Position numbers and translations under genes: made by a program | From: Sporolactobacillus shoreicorticis | Lineage (GTDB): Bacteria; Bacillota; Bacilli; Bacillales; Sporolactobacillaceae | Assembly: GCF_024125445.1 (NCBI RefSeq) | Contig: NZ_JAMXWM010000001.1 | Coordinates: 186,001 to 250,000 of the forward strand | Direction: 5' to 3' | Length of the DNA: 64,000 nt | Shown: piece by piece, positions 9,499 through 19,278 of the stretch | Position numbering within the stretch: the stretch's first letter is position 1 | Layout: every line of letters starts with the position of its first letter | Notes under the pieces: model-generated | What the model was told of the DNA's origin: nothing | Seen by the model: only the letters and a program-made list of their open reading frames with translations | Database searches by the model: none

Positions 9499-9813
9499 AT
9501 GCCTAGAATTGGACAAATCATGTACCTAAACAAAGACGTCTATGACGAGTATCAAAAACGCCATGCCAATTTGTGGCCGGAAATGAAGAAAGAATTGAAA
9601 GACCATGGCGCGACCAATTATTCCATTTTCCTCAACAAGGAAAACGGAGAACTGTTTGCCTATCTTGAAGTACCCGATGTTGCGAGCTATAACGAAATCG
9701 CAAACACCGACATCTGCAAGAAATGGTGGGCATACATGAAACCATTAATGAAAACCAATCTGGACAACAGTCCGGTAGCGTTGGACTTGCATGAGGTATT
9801 CCATCTCGATTAA
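9499..9813 (+). CDS. rhaM: L-rhamnose mutarotase
   Basis: The 104-residue protein has the same length as E. coli RhaM and carries the catalytic His22 in the context KRHANLWPE. The motif KKWWAYM and the C-terminal DLHEVFHLD are also family features. It interconverts alpha and beta anomers of L-rhamnose, feeding the isomerase. I chose the ATG at 9499 because GGGAGG lies about 9 bases before it; the upstream GTG at 9490 overlaps the end of rhaB and is too close to that site. Confidence 0.95.
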   Translation: MPRIGQIMYLNKDVYDEYQKRHANLWPEMKKELKDHGATNYSIFLNKENGELFAYLEVPDVASYNEIANTDICKKWWAYMKPLMKTNLDNSPVALDLHEVFHLD

Positions 9814-9847
9814 TTAGACCACTAAAACACGAAGGGAAGTTTTTTTA

Positions 9848-11104
9848 ATGAGCGAAACGATTACAAAAAGCTACGAACTTGCTAAAGAGCGTTATGCGGA
9901 AATTGGTGTGGACACAGATAAAGCGATCAATGCATTAAAGAACGTAAAATTATCAATTCATTGCTGGCAAGGAGATGATGTCCTGGGTTTTCTGTTTCCG
10001 AATCAGGATCTGACCGGAGGCATTTCCGTCAGCGGCAATTATCCGGGTCGTGCGAAAACCGCAGATCAGTTAAGAAAGGATTTGAGTGAAGCACTGTCAG
10101 TGATCCCGGGCAAGCACAAAGTTCAGCTGCACAGCATTTATGCTGATACAGATGAAAAGGTAGATTTGAACGAACTGGAACCGAAGCATTTCCAATCATG
10201 GGTTGACTGGGCAAAACAAGAAGGTGTTGGGCTTGACATGAACGGCACTTTTTTCTCACATCCGAAGTCGGCGAGCGGATTTACCTTGGCCAGTGCTGAT
10301 AAAGAAATTCGCGATTTTTGGATTGAGGTCGGCAAGGGCAGCCGCAAAATTGCCGAATATTTCGGTAAAGAACTCGGCCAGCAATCAGTGAACAACTTCT
10401 GGATCCCTGATGGCTATAAAGATAATCCGATTGACAAGTTGTCGCCGCGTCTACGTTTGGTTGAATCGCTCGATGAAATTTTGAAAGAAAAGATCGACGA
10501 AGCATACACAATTGAAGCAGTTGAAGGAAAACTGTTTGGAACTGGTGTTGAATCCTATACGGTTGGTTCACATGAGTTCTATGAAGCCTATGCGCTGACC
10601 CGTGGCAAGCTATGGACGATTGACGCCGGGCACTTTCACCCAACCGAAGATGTATCGGATAAATTTTCGGCATTCCTGCCATTCGGAAAGGGCCTGATGC
10701 TGCATGTTTCCCGTCCGGTTCGCTGGGACAGTGACCATGTGGTTATCTTTGATGATGCGCTGACCCGCATTGCACGCGCGCTCGTTCGTGATGACCTTCT
10801 GGATAAAACGAACATCGGACTTGACTTCTTCGACGCGACGATTAATCGTTTGGCCGCATGGGTTGTTGGTTCACGCTCTACCTTAAAAGCATTACTGCAA
10901 GCATTCTTGGCACCGATTAACGATTTGAAAAAAGCGGAGCTTGAAGGCAATTATACAATGCGTTTGGCTGTCACCGAAGAATTGAAATCCTATCCATTCG
11001 GCGCAGTTTGGGATTACTACTGCCAGGAAAGCGGTGTACCGGTAGGAACGGAATGGCTCAAGGAAATTGTCGCTTATGAAAAAGACGTTCTACTAAAAAG
11101 ATAA
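9848..11104 (+). CDS. rhaA: L-rhamnose isomerase
   Basis: The 418-residue protein matches the length of E. coli RhaA (419). Family motifs include [10 protein letters not shown] (about residues 36-45), [10 protein letters not shown], the substrate/metal region WIPDGYKD and the metal-ligand segment [10 protein letters not shown]. It converts L-rhamnose to L-rhamnulose in a Mn/Zn-dependent reaction. It lies between rhaM and rhaD in the operon with short gaps of 34 and 23 bases. GAAGGGAAG precedes the start. Confidence 0.96.
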   Translation: MSETITKSYELAKERYAEIGVDTDKAINALKNVKLSIHCWQGDDVLGFLFPNQDLTGGISVSGNYPGRAKTADQLRKDLSEALSVIPGKHKVQLHSIYADTDEKVDLNELEPKHFQSWVDWAKQEGVGLDMNGTFFSHPKSASGFTLASADKEIRDFWIEVGKGSRKIAEYFGKELGQQSVNNFWIPDGYKDNPIDKLSPRLRLVESLDEILKEKIDEAYTIEAVEGKLFGTGVESYTVGSHEFYEAYALTRGKLWTIDAGHFHPTEDVSDKFSAFLPFGKGLMLHVSRPVRWDSDHVVIFDDALTRIARALVRDDLLDKTNIGLDFFDATINRLAAWVVGSRSTLKALLQAFLAPINDLKKAELEGNYTMRLAVTEELKSYPFGAVWDYYCQESGVPVGTEWLKEIVAYEKDVLLKR

Positions 11105-11127
11105 TCATATCAGGAGGGGCAAAGATT

Positions 11128-11949
11128 ATGAGTAAATTTATCAATTCACCATTTGTTCAGGAACTGTCAAAAATTACTTTTCGGTTATACGATCATGGAT
11201 GGGATGAACGTAATGGTGGCAATGTCAGTTATCGACTGACAGAGGAGGAAGTTACACCTTATGAAGACACGAAAAAGGTTTTGAAGACAATTCCAATTGA
11301 TTTTGACGGTAAAGATCTGGCCGGTATGTACTTTTTAGTCACAGGAACGGGCCGCTACTTTAAAAACGTGATTGACTTTCCAGAACGTGATGCAGGTTTG
11401 GTACGCATTGCCGATGATGGAAAAAGTGTGGATCTCCTTTGGGGTTTCAATGACGGCGGACGGCCGACGAGTGAATTTCCAACACATTTGATGGGCCATA
11501 AAACACGGTTAAAAATGAACCCAGATCAGCGTGTGATTATGCACTGCCATCCGACGAATCTGATTGCGATGACGTTTACTCAGAAGCTTGATGAAAGGGA
11601 AATCACACGAATTCTGTGGAAGATGCAGACCGAATCCCTCGTTGTCTTTCCTGAAGGAGTGGGTATTCTTCCGTGGATGGTTCCTGGAACGACGACGATT
11701 GGCGAAGCGACTGCCGCGAAACTGGAACACTTCGGTTCGGTAATCTGGCCGCAGCATGGTTTGTTCGCTTCCGGAAGCTCGATTGACGAGGCCTTCGGTT
11801 TAATTGAAACGATTGAAAAGGCGGCACAGATTTGGTCGATCATCCAGCAGCAGGGCGGGAAGATCGAACAGACAATCACAGATAAGGATTTGAGTGATTT
11901 GGCTAAGGCCTTTCATGTAACGCCTCGAGAAGGATATTTGGACGTTTAA
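11128..11949 (+). CDS. rhaD: Rhamnulose-1-phosphate aldolase
   Basis: The 273-residue class II aldolase has the zinc ligands His139 and His141 in MHCHPTN and His210 in WPQHGLF, plus the catalytic Glu116 in SEFPTH, all close to their E. coli RhaD positions (274 residues). It splits rhamnulose-1-phosphate into dihydroxyacetone phosphate and L-lactaldehyde, the latter being the substrate of FucO at 3.5 kb. It is the last gene of the operon, followed by a terminator. CAGGAGGGG gives a strong start. Confidence 0.96.
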   Translation: MSKFINSPFVQELSKITFRLYDHGWDERNGGNVSYRLTEEEVTPYEDTKKVLKTIPIDFDGKDLAGMYFLVTGTGRYFKNVIDFPERDAGLVRIADDGKSVDLLWGFNDGGRPTSEFPTHLMGHKTRLKMNPDQRVIMHCHPTNLIAMTFTQKLDEREITRILWKMQTESLVVFPEGVGILPWMVPGTTTIGEATAAKLEHFGSVIWPQHGLFASGSSIDEAFGLIETIEKAAQIWSIIQQQGGKIEQTITDKDLSDLAKAFHVTPREGYLDV

Positions 11950-11979
11950 AGTAATTACAGTTCATGATTTGAACCAAAG

Positions 11980-12016
11980 GTAACCTCGTTCTGAAAGGGA
12001 TGGGGTTACTTTTTTT
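11980..12016 (+). terminator. Terminator of the rhamnose operon
   Basis: GTAACC pairs with GGTTAC and is followed by seven T residues, 30 bases after rhaD. Extra pairing inside the loop is possible. Confidence 0.8.
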
Positions 12017-12110
12017 CTCATTTTATTCTGTATTGTTGCTTGTTTCCTAGGTTCATTATAAAATGAGCAGGTCAACAAGCAAATTCATTTAAGCAGACAG
12101 GGGGTATCAT

Positions 12111-12869
12111 ATGCTTGCTTTTGAACGTTATGCCGGAATCAAAAGTGAACTTACAAAAAACAAGAAAGTGTTTGTCTCAGAGCTGGCAGTCTTGTTTGAT
12201 GTGACAGAAGAGACCATTCGTCGTGATTTGGAAAAAATGGAGAAAGAAGGGTTTTGTACACGAATTTACGGCGGTGCTTTTTTAAACACGCATACGAATG
12301 AAGAGGTTTCCTATAAAGAACGGAATACATTGAACCAGAAAGAAAAGCACTATATAGCTCGCAGAGTTTCCCATCTTATTAAAGACGGCGATTCTTTAGT
12401 TGTTGATTCATCCTCGACAGGACTTGCTGTCGTTCATGAATTGTATAAACAGAAGAAGAATTTGACCATACTGACAAACTCAATTGAAGCGCTGCGTCTT
12501 GGTTCGACGAATGATCAGAAAATGATTTCGACGGGCGGGATTCTCAGACCCTTTTCATTTTCACTGGTTGGTCCTGAAGCGATTGACACGGTGAAAAAAT
12601 ATAATGTCGATACGGCGATTCTTGGTTGTAAGGGAGTCACTATGGAACGGGGAATTACGGAATCGAACAATTTTGACGCGGAGGTGAAACGATTAATGAT
12701 CAGGCAGGCGAGTAAACTAATTGTTGTTGCCGATCATGACAAGTTTGAACAGATTGCGCTGATGAATCTACTTCCGCTGGAAAAAATCGATTATCTTGTT
12801 ACGGATCGAAAACCTAGTGATAAATGGCTTATTTTCACGCGAGAAAATCAAATTGAATTAATTTATTAA
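12111..12869 (+). CDS. DeoR-family sugar-phosphate regulator, possibly RhaR
   Basis: The 252-residue protein has an N-terminal winged helix with the DeoR signature VSELAVLFDVTEETIRRDLE (about residues 22-41) and IYGGAF, then a DeoRC sugar-phosphate sensor domain with DSSSTGL and STGGIL. In Bacillus subtilis a DeoR-type protein (RhaR/YulB) represses the rhamnose genes. Its position just after rhaD suggests the same role, perhaps sensing rhamnulose-1-phosphate. It has its own promoter region after the rhaD terminator. If so, this regulon carries both an AraC activator and a DeoR repressor. Confidence 0.8.
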   Translation: MLAFERYAGIKSELTKNKKVFVSELAVLFDVTEETIRRDLEKMEKEGFCTRIYGGAFLNTHTNEEVSYKERNTLNQKEKHYIARRVSHLIKDGDSLVVDSSSTGLAVVHELYKQKKNLTILTNSIEALRLGSTNDQKMISTGGILRPFSFSLVGPEAIDTVKKYNVDTAILGCKGVTMERGITESNNFDAEVKRLMIRQASKLIVVADHDKFEQIALMNLLPLEKIDYLVTDRKPSDKWLIFTRENQIELIY

Positions 12870-12969
12870 TTCCGGATGTACATACGAACGCTGTGTGTCT
12901 GGGATCAGGGTCGGCCGATATGACGGATAAAACGAAGGCAGGTAGCTGCTGAAAGAATCCAGGCGACTC

Positions 12970-13430
12970 ATTTATTCTTGCAATCCATCAAAGAAAAAAT
13001 TATCATACCCGATACTGCTGAGAAATAGTGCACTAAGAGAAACACACCCATTAAGCCGACGAGTAGACCGATAATTGTCGAAATAACCGGAAGACCGGCT
13101 ACAACAAAACTGGCAAAGGTCACACCAGAATAAACAATGCAATAATGCCGTATACTTCAGAGATTTCGGCAGTATCGATTTTGGTGATGGTTACCGTGTC
13201 GGTAAACTCTGTCTGAATACCTGCTTTTTTGGTGACTCTGATCGCCATCGGATTTGCTGCCAGGAATTCTTTCTCTAACAGCTTGTTTGCCTTTACAGAT
13301 TCCCTACCGGAAAGCGACCTATTGTCATTGAACTTTCGCCTTACTGGATACCAATCGCTGCAAAAAGAATCAGAACGACAAATACGCACGCAATGACTCT
13401 TTTTCGGTAATCAACGATCCACATCCCTAG
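12970..13430 (-). pseudogene. MMPL-family transporter remnant
   Basis: On the minus strand the segment starts MWIVDYRKRVIACVFVVLIL, then has stops, then a frame with KLLEKEF and AANPMAIRV, then jumps to TFASFVVAGLPVISTIIGLL, a hallmark of the MMPL transmembrane region (typically TFGSLVAAGLPL). Most of the roughly 700-residue protein is missing and at least two frameshifts and two stops are present. It is a dead remnant of a lipid/drug exporter. Confidence 0.6.
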
Positions 13431-13439
13431 TTGATAAAG

Positions 13440-13790
13440 CCCCTTGCCCGTCTTTTAAAAACTCCCAGAATGATTCTTACAAGAATTGAATGAGCATGAT
13501 CCTGAAGATCAGTAAGGACAGTTTATCGATGCAAGGTAAATTAGAAGTAACCAGAGGCGATATTCTCTTTTTATATGGTGAGCATGTTGCATAGATCCCC
13601 ATTCAAGGACCGATTTCTGAGTGGAAAACAGCGGGGACTAGGCGAAATCAGATGAACGGTTAAAAATATATTACATGGAACGAAAAAATCTCAACAGATT
13701 CATGAAGACATCCATCTACAATGCTCAAAAAAACTTTTTTCTGTAGTCGTCCAGTGGGGAGCGCTCTCCATGCAATGAGGGCGATTTTGA
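13440..13790. other. Unassigned decayed sequence
   Basis: No intact gene. A plus-strand stretch near 13530-13590 could encode KLEVTRGDILFLYGEHVA before a stop, and 13675-13735 reads ERKNLNRFMKTSIYNAQ; these look like debris of one coding sequence, but I do not recognise the family. Confidence 0.35.
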
Positions 13791-13799
13791 TATCGTCGT

Positions 13800-14160
13800 A
13801 GTTAATGAAGTTTTTTTTTTACATGTACTAAATCTGTTTGAAGCTGCGTGAGCTGTTTTGTAATTTGCCGCTGTTGCTCGTTCAATAGACTAAGTATGTC
13901 ATCGATATGTTCCCGGCTCATGTTCTTCATAGGTAAAGAACGTCTGCAGTTTAAAAATCGATAAGTCGGTTCTTTTTAAGACAGCAAATGGTTCTGAAAC
14001 GATGAATTTGTTTCTCTTCATAAACGCGCTGACCGACGACAGCTCGACGGATGTTGGTCAAAATATTCATGTCCTCGTAGTAATGCAGTGTCGATGCGGG
14101 TAGATGGAACATCTCTGAGACATTCTTGATTGTGTAAACATTTATTGCATGCGCTCTCGT
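13800..14160 (-). pseudogene. MerR-family regulator, frameshifted
   Basis: The minus strand reads VYTIKNVSEMFHLPASTLHY then YEDMNILTNIRR, the winged-helix region of MerR regulators, then breaks near 13975 (KKNRLIDF stop). Another frame continues MSREHIDDILSLLNEQQRQI and ITKQLTQLQTDLVHV, the dimerisation coiled coil. The start codon is also unclear. It resembles the AdhR/NmlR-type aldehyde-responsive subgroup. Its cognate promoter is still visible next to it at 14177-14207. Confidence 0.7.
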
Positions 14161-14176
14161 AAAATAAGATAACCTG

Positions 14177-14207
14177 TTGACTTCAAGTATACTTGAAGTG
14201 ATATCTT
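14177..14207 (+). promoter_or_regulatory. MerR-type promoter with 19-bp spacer and 20-bp palindrome
   Basis: A -35 box TTGACT (14177-14182) and a -10 box TATCTT (14202-14207) are separated by exactly 19 bp. The spacer holds the perfect palindrome ACTTCAAGTATACTTGAAGT (14180-14199). This over-long spacer with a central dyad is the hallmark of promoters activated by MerR-family proteins. It points toward the aldo/keto reductase remnant. Confidence 0.75.
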
Positions 14208-14269
14208 CTGTTATAAAGAAAGAGAGATGATGACGATGTATCATGGCACCCGATAATCGATATGATTGA

Positions 14270-14874
14270 ATGACCTACGCTTATTGCGGCAACAGCGGAC
14301 TGAAACTGCCGGTTGTGTCACTGGGCTTCTGGCATAGTTTCGGTGATACGGCGGAATACGGACGAATGGAAACGCTATGTTTTACGGCTTTTGATCATGG
14401 AATCATGCATTTTGATTTGACCAATAATTATGGACTGAAAGCGGGAAGCGCAGAAAAAAATTTGGGAAGAATCTTGAAGGAAAATTTTAAACCCTATCGA
14501 GATGAGCTGATCATGAGCACGAAAGCGGGCTATGAGATGTGGGACGGTCCTTATAGGAAACTGGGGAAGTAAAAATATCTTCTGTCCAGCGTGGATCAAA
14601 ATCTGAAACGGCTGGAGCTTGATTATGTTTACGTCTTTTACCATCATCGGATGGACCCGGAAAAACGCTGGAAGAGACGATGGGTGCACTTGATCAGGCG
14701 ATAAAGAGCGGAAAGGCTTTGTATGCCAGGCTTTCTAATTACGACGGAGCGGTGACCAGCGTTCTCATTGGGGCGTCAAAGAAGTAGCAGATACTGAATA
14801 ATCTAAAAAAGTGATAGACAGTTCGCCTTTTACGATGGAGGAATTAGAAAAGATCGATACGATTGTTTTAAGGT
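14270..14874 (+). pseudogene. Aldo/keto reductase remnant (YghZ-like)
   Basis: The frame starts MTYAYCGNSGLKLPVVSLGF and continues with FDHGIMHFDLTNNYG and STKAGYEMWDGPY, typical of the YghZ/Gpr subgroup that reduces methylglyoxal-like aldehydes. It stops at 14572 after about 100 residues. Beyond the stop, NLKRLELDYVYVFYHHRMDP and ALDQAIKSGKALY follow, then an internal deletion and the C-terminal SVLIGASKK. About half the normal protein (about 330 residues) is lost. It sits directly downstream of the MerR-type promoter. Confidence 0.75.
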
Positions 14875-15000
14875 AAAGCAAAGAGCGTTCTCTTCATATT
14901 GTCTATTTTTCGTCATGCATACTCATCGTTACTTTCTTTAGACGGTATCTGCTTTTAGCCTTAGCTTTTCGTGCCCATACTTTTTACAGAGGTGAAAAGT

Positions 15001-15440
15001 ATGGACGGTTATCAAAAAAGTGGTCATGCGATCTATGGATATTAAGTATCATGTGATCTGGGTGACAAAATATCGATATAAAGTATTGCGGGGTCAGATT
15101 GCTGTTCAGTTACGAGAACTTATCTGGCAGGGCTGTGAGGCTAGAGGGATCACAATTTTGTGGGAGTGCAGGTAAAGAGCATATTCACTTGCTGATCTCC
15201 TGTCCGCCCAGTCTGGATTCGAGTAAAGTCATGCAGTACCTAAAAAGGACGGACGTTCATTCATCTAGGTTATTACAAGATAAATTTCCAGAACTGAAAA
15301 AACGGTGCTTGGGACAGCACTTATGGTCCAGAGATTATTTTTATGCAACGGTCGGCACCGTGACCGATGAAATCATCCGTACTTATTTTGCCAACCAATC
15401 AAATAAAATCAAGGACAACATTTTTAAGATTAATGACTGA
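15001..15440 (+). pseudogene. tnpA: IS200/IS605-type transposase TnpA, two frameshifts
   Basis: The start MDGYQKSGHAIY is joined after one frame change (about 15036) to DIKYHVIWVTKYRYKVLRGQ, then another change (about 15160) leads to KEHIHLLISCPPS, containing the HxH (HUH-type) metal motif, then QHLWSRDYFYATVG with the catalytic tyrosine, and ends NQSNKIKDNIF. It belongs to a different IS200-like subgroup from the copy at 4.8-5.3 kb. Downstream hairpins such as CAGACATTTATGTCTG (15517-15533) may mark the element end. Confidence 0.85.
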
Positions 15441-15684
15441 GTTCAGTCAAAATTCAGTGTGCATGAGCACAAAACCTTTCAGAAGATTTCAGTCTTGAGT
15501 GGCGACTTTTAAGTCGCAGACATTTATGTCTGAACTCACCTGCTTTAGCTGGGGGTCGTTTAGCCTTGGCGGATCGCCGTCTCATGTATTCATTCTGCAC
15601 GGTCAGCGCGTTGCTGGACACCGTCTGCCTGTACAACAATGCGAAAGTTCTTCTGCAAACCAAGTAGAAAAATAAGTTTTATGC

Positions 15685-17064
15685 TCAGTATGCCTCAGGC
15701 TGCGGCTGATGTGTTTTATAAGCTGGCTGGCTGGCTTCCCGTGCTTTGAGTTTACGGCTGACCGAGATGTATGAGCCGATGAGTATAAGCAAGCCACCGC
15801 ACCATGCCAGCGGATTGGCGAGACTGGCGCCGGCAAATCCCCAGAACTTTATCAGAAAAGTAACTGCGAATGAACGCATGAACAGTTCGATCAGTCCGGA
15901 AAGCGTAGGTAAAAAGCTGTGACCGAGCCCCTGCAGCGTGTAACGTATAATCAGCAGTAGAGAAAGCAGCGCGTACATCGTGCTGTTACACAGAAAATAA
16001 ATTTGCGCCAAATGGACGATACCAGGCTGCTCGCCTCCGACAAATAAATAGCACAGAGGAATCGCGAAGGTAATGATCAATACACCGATGACAACACTCA
16101 GTACACAAGAAAGCGCCATCGCCTGATGAACGCCTTTGCGGATGCGCGCATACTGGCGGGCACCTAAATTCTGTGCGGCATAGGTGGCCATCGTGATTCC
16201 GAAGGACAACGAGATCTGCGTGGCTAAGAAATCGATACGTCCTGCTGTTGTATAAGCGGCAACCGCATTTGATCCCAATGTGTTTAACATGACTTGAACA
16301 ATAATCGCTCCGATTGAAATGATCGATGTCTGGAATCCCATCGGCAAACCAAGCTGGAGATGTGGCTTGACTTCCCGAAAAAGATGCGCAAAATCGCTGC
16401 GCGACAACGTAAGTTCTGGAACGAACCTTTTGATGAAGTGCAGACACCAGAGGGCGGACAGTCCCTGCGCCGCAACCGACGCATAGCCGGCACCGGCGAC
16501 GCCCATATGAAAGAACAGAATGAAAATAAAGTCAAAAACAATGTTGACAACACAGGCAAGTGCCAGAAAAATAAGCGGTGCCCGGCTGTTGCCCAGAGAG
16601 CGCAGGGCGTTATTAAAAAGATTGTACAAAACGGTAACGCTGATCCCCCAGAAGCAGGCAACGATAAACTTTTGCGCATCGTCAATGATGTCGTAAGGCG
16701 TTTGCATCAGCACGAGTATCGGACGGGCAAAGAGAACGCCGATCAATGTCAGGATCAGGGAAACGATGGTGCTGATGATAATATTGACCGCAAAACTACG
16801 CTTAACACCAGAATAATCGTCGGCACCGTGGCGGCGTGCTGTTAAAATGGTTAGTCCAGCTGTCATCCCCTGTGCGAATCCAATAATTAATGCAAATAAA
16901 CTATCTGTCGCACCGACGGCGGCTAAAGCACGAATACTGATGGTGCGGCCCACGATGATTGTATCGGCAACGTTGTAAAGCTGCTGAAAAAGATTTCCGA
17001 TAAGAAGCGGGATCGTGAACATTATTATTTTTTTAATCGGACTCCCCTTTGTTAAATCCCACAT
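15685..17064 (-). CDS. MATE-family multidrug/Na+ antiporter
   Basis: The 459-residue protein has 12 membrane segments and two MatE domains. It starts MWDLTKGSPIKKI, then PLLIGNLFQQLYNVADTIIV (about residues 19-38), the conserved motif of DinF/NorM-like exporters, with VGRTISIRALAAVGAT following. MATE proteins expel cationic drugs using Na+ or H+ gradients. The ATG at 17064 follows GGGGTG; the upstream GTG would overlap that site. It is the only clearly intact gene between 12.9 and 19.2 kb. Confidence 0.9.
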   Translation of the reverse strand: MWDLTKGSPIKKIIMFTIPLLIGNLFQQLYNVADTIIVGRTISIRALAAVGATDSLFALIIGFAQGMTAGLTILTARRHGADDYSGVKRSFAVNIIISTIVSLILTLIGVLFARPILVLMQTPYDIIDDAQKFIVACFWGISVTVLYNLFNNALRSLGNSRAPLIFLALACVVNIVFDFIFILFFHMGVAGAGYASVAAQGLSALWCLHFIKRFVPELTLSRSDFAHLFREVKPHLQLGLPMGFQTSIISIGAIIVQVMLNTLGSNAVAAYTTAGRIDFLATQISLSFGITMATYAAQNLGARQYARIRKGVHQAMALSCVLSVVIGVLIITFAIPLCYLFVGGEQPGIVHLAQIYFLCNSTMYALLSLLLIIRYTLQGLGHSFLPTLSGLIELFMRSFAVTFLIKFWGFAGASLANPLAWCGGLLILIGSYISVSRKLKAREASQPAYKTHQPQPEAY

Positions 17065-17296
17065 GAAACACACACCCCAATTTAAGCAGTAAGACTATCA
17101 TACATCAGGTTGCACGATTTGTGTATTGGCTGATTGCACATGGGTAAGTCAAGTGATTATGGGTCCCACTTAAGTATAAAATGATTTTTGTTAATTACTC
17201 TGAGCGATCTGTACGATTTCTGGCTCTGACTTGGATCAAATCCCTCTTTTTACCAATGAGGGAAGACTTTTCCCTTACTTCTTTTTGCGTTAAAAA

Positions 17297-17570
17297 TCAG
17301 TAGCCAGCTAAGTCTTTCAAGGCCTGATAAATCGGCGTCCCAGCAGAGCGTTTCAGATATGGCGGTGCCTCGGTCAGAGTTTGAGCTGCGGCCTTTTGAC
17401 ACGCCTTTTTTGGCAGAATCCGGGTAGCAGACAGAGGCTCCTGCCTGTCAGGGGAATCGAGGCAGATCACCAATGTTCGTTCGGTAAGCCATTCTTTCAT
17501 GCGCTGAGTAGCTGCTGCAGGTGATCATAGCCTTCATCGCCCCAACTCCGGTGATATTTCATTCGCCTTT
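17297..17570 (-). pseudogene. Unrecognised decayed ORF
   Basis: On the minus strand a short frame MERRMKYHRSWGDEGYDHL (from about 17575) ends at 17500 next to the start of a 67-residue frame beginning MKEWLTERTLVICLDSPDR. The two could be one gene broken by a frameshift. I do not recognise the family. It lies between the MATE gene and the GH42 remnant, in a region full of broken genes. Confidence 0.3.
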
Positions 17571-17591
17571 CCATGAAACTTATCACAGATT

Positions 17592-18110
17592 ATGAATAAA
17601 GCGACGGTTAATGTTTTTTCGTGGGCACAACTGCAGCCGAGCGAGAATGAATATGACTTTTCAGCACTGGATGAGATCATTCGTGTGTTAAGACAGCAGC
17701 ATGGATGGCGAAGAAATACCGGGATGTTGAGCGAACCGATTTTTACGGTAGGCATCACCGTTTCGGTGAGCGTCATAATGCATGCCCGAATTCACCGACA
17801 TTCAGAAATACAGTGCGCGTTTAGCGGGCAGGCTTGCCGAACGTTACGGCCATCTGGATGAAGTGGTTTGTGGCATATTTCAAATGAATACGGCGGTTCG
17901 TTTATTGATAACAAAGGACGTGCGACAAGTGGCGAAAAGATCGTGACCTTTTCGTTGGAGGATGCAGCATTTCTCAGGTTTGAAAATGGGAATGTCGATG
18001 ATATAATCAATTACGGATACGGGGAAGAATGGCACCATAAAATTCTCAACCGAAGGATTTTCACCACTTGTTGTGACGCTTTAGGCTTTTATCCTTAAAA
18101 TAATGCTAAG
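17592..18110 (+). pseudogene. Beta-galactosidase (GH42) remnant
   Basis: The plus strand reads ATVNVFSWAQLQPSENEYDF, the GH42 N-terminal region, then in another frame MAKKYRDVERTDFYGRHHRF, GERHNACPNSPTFR and RLAGRLAERYGHLDEVV, then CGIFQMNTAV or WHISNEYGGSF in shifted frames; HISNEYGG includes the acid/base Glu of GH42. At least three frameshifts are present. From about 17895 the sequence (residues FIDNKGRATSGEK) no longer looks like GH42 and may belong to another fragment. The enzyme is dead. Confidence 0.7.
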
Positions 18111-18228
18111 CTGTTAACAAATGAAACCGCGCGTACACTGGTTACGGATAACCGTAACGGAAGGTGCGTGCGACTTTTGGGATAGACCAGACAGAAAACA
18201 ATAAAAAACTATATCATCGTCGGAAGTA

Positions 18229-18472
18229 CCACGAGGCATCCATGTCAGCACAATCACTCTTGGCATCAATGGCAACGATTATAGCTTAATTCATCGATTG
18301 GCTAATGAAATAATGAATAAGTTAAATCTTTTGTCATTCTTTTTAAAGGGTTTTTTAGTTATTTGATTGGGCATGAATACAATGTGTAACTGAGCGTTTA
18401 CGCCTGCATGGCTGAGTGCATCTCCGAGACGGCTTCAGAGAAATAATTGAATGGTCTGACTCAATTATTCCT
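18229..18472. repeat. 240-bp dispersed repeat, copy 2
   Basis: Second copy of the 1739-1977 repeat in the same orientation. It ends in the hairpin AATAATTGA / TCAATTATT. On the minus strand it begins inside the last codons of the cysteine desulfurase remnant, whose stop codon it supplies (GAG GAA TAA). The outer boundary CCACGAGGCATCC matches copy 1 exactly, and similarity stops at that point in both. Confidence 0.75.
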
Positions 18473-19058
18473 CAGTAGTTGTTTCTCCGAAAGACAGCCT
18501 GACGAGTGCCGTGCTTCTTCGCTGACCGGCCAAGGACAGCAGAAGTCCGAAGGCCGGCGCGCTGCATGCGCTCCCGGTGGCAATGATCAAGCCACGCCGA
18601 TTGGCGGCAAGCATAATTTGCTGCCCCTCAATCCCGGAAATGCGTATAGCGAAAATATGCGGCAGCTGGTGCTGAGCGGATCCTTCTATTATGAACGAAA
18701 TGTCTTTGTTTCGAATGCCTGCAATAAACTGCTCACGTATGCTTATACATGGCTGAGGCTCTTCTTTGCCCATTGAACGGCTTCCTTGGGCTGCCATAGC
18801 AAAAGCGGCAATAGCTGGGAGATGAACTAATCCCGGACAAATGCCGTATTTTGTCGGTACATCGGACAGCTGCAGCGGGGGAGCGATATGAGGATTCACG
18901 GAGCAAATGTCGACACCCTTGGGTCCGAAAATTTTATTAGTTGAAGCCGAAAAGGTGTTAATATGTTTGGCTTCCGCATCAATTATCAGCTTTCCAAGGG
19001 ATTGTACGGCGTCGCAGTTGAGGGCAATATTCTTGCCATACAGCAAGTCGCCGCTCAT
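18465..19058 (-). pseudogene. Cysteine desulfurase (NifS/IscS-like), N-terminally truncated
   Basis: About 198 residues remain of a protein normally near 390. It carries the PLP-lysine region SASTNKIFGPKG and the catalytic-cysteine loop TGSACSAP, but the N-terminal half with the cofactor phosphate-binding motifs is absent; the sequence begins MSGDLLYGKNIALNCDAVQ. The C-terminus ends abruptly at RLSFGETTTEE, where the 240-bp repeat starts. The most similar relatives I recall are the NifS-type desulfurases beside NAD biosynthesis genes in Bacillus. It is unlikely to be functional. Confidence 0.7.
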
Positions 19059-19278
19059 TTTTATATTATTCTGCAATGTTCCCGAAGCTCGGGATTTTAA
19101 TCCCGATGTAGTTCACTTCATCCTTTCAGAAACAAGTCAGGTGCTTGACGAACGGAGATATCTCCGTTTACTATAAGCGAAGTGCTCTCCGATTAATGCT
19201 AGCTTAATGAAAAAAGCGGAACAATACAAGTGAAATTCTGCCGAGCGCCGGTGTTTCATGAATCGAGGGACAAAGATC

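Noticed and set aside
10029-10950. Minus-strand ORFs within rhaA
   Set aside because: They are antisense shadows of a well-supported gene, with no ribosome binding sites.
16360-16845. 161-codon plus-strand ORF within the MATE gene
   Set aside because: Antisense shadow; the composition is skewed and there is no start signal, while the MATE frame shows clear membrane segments.
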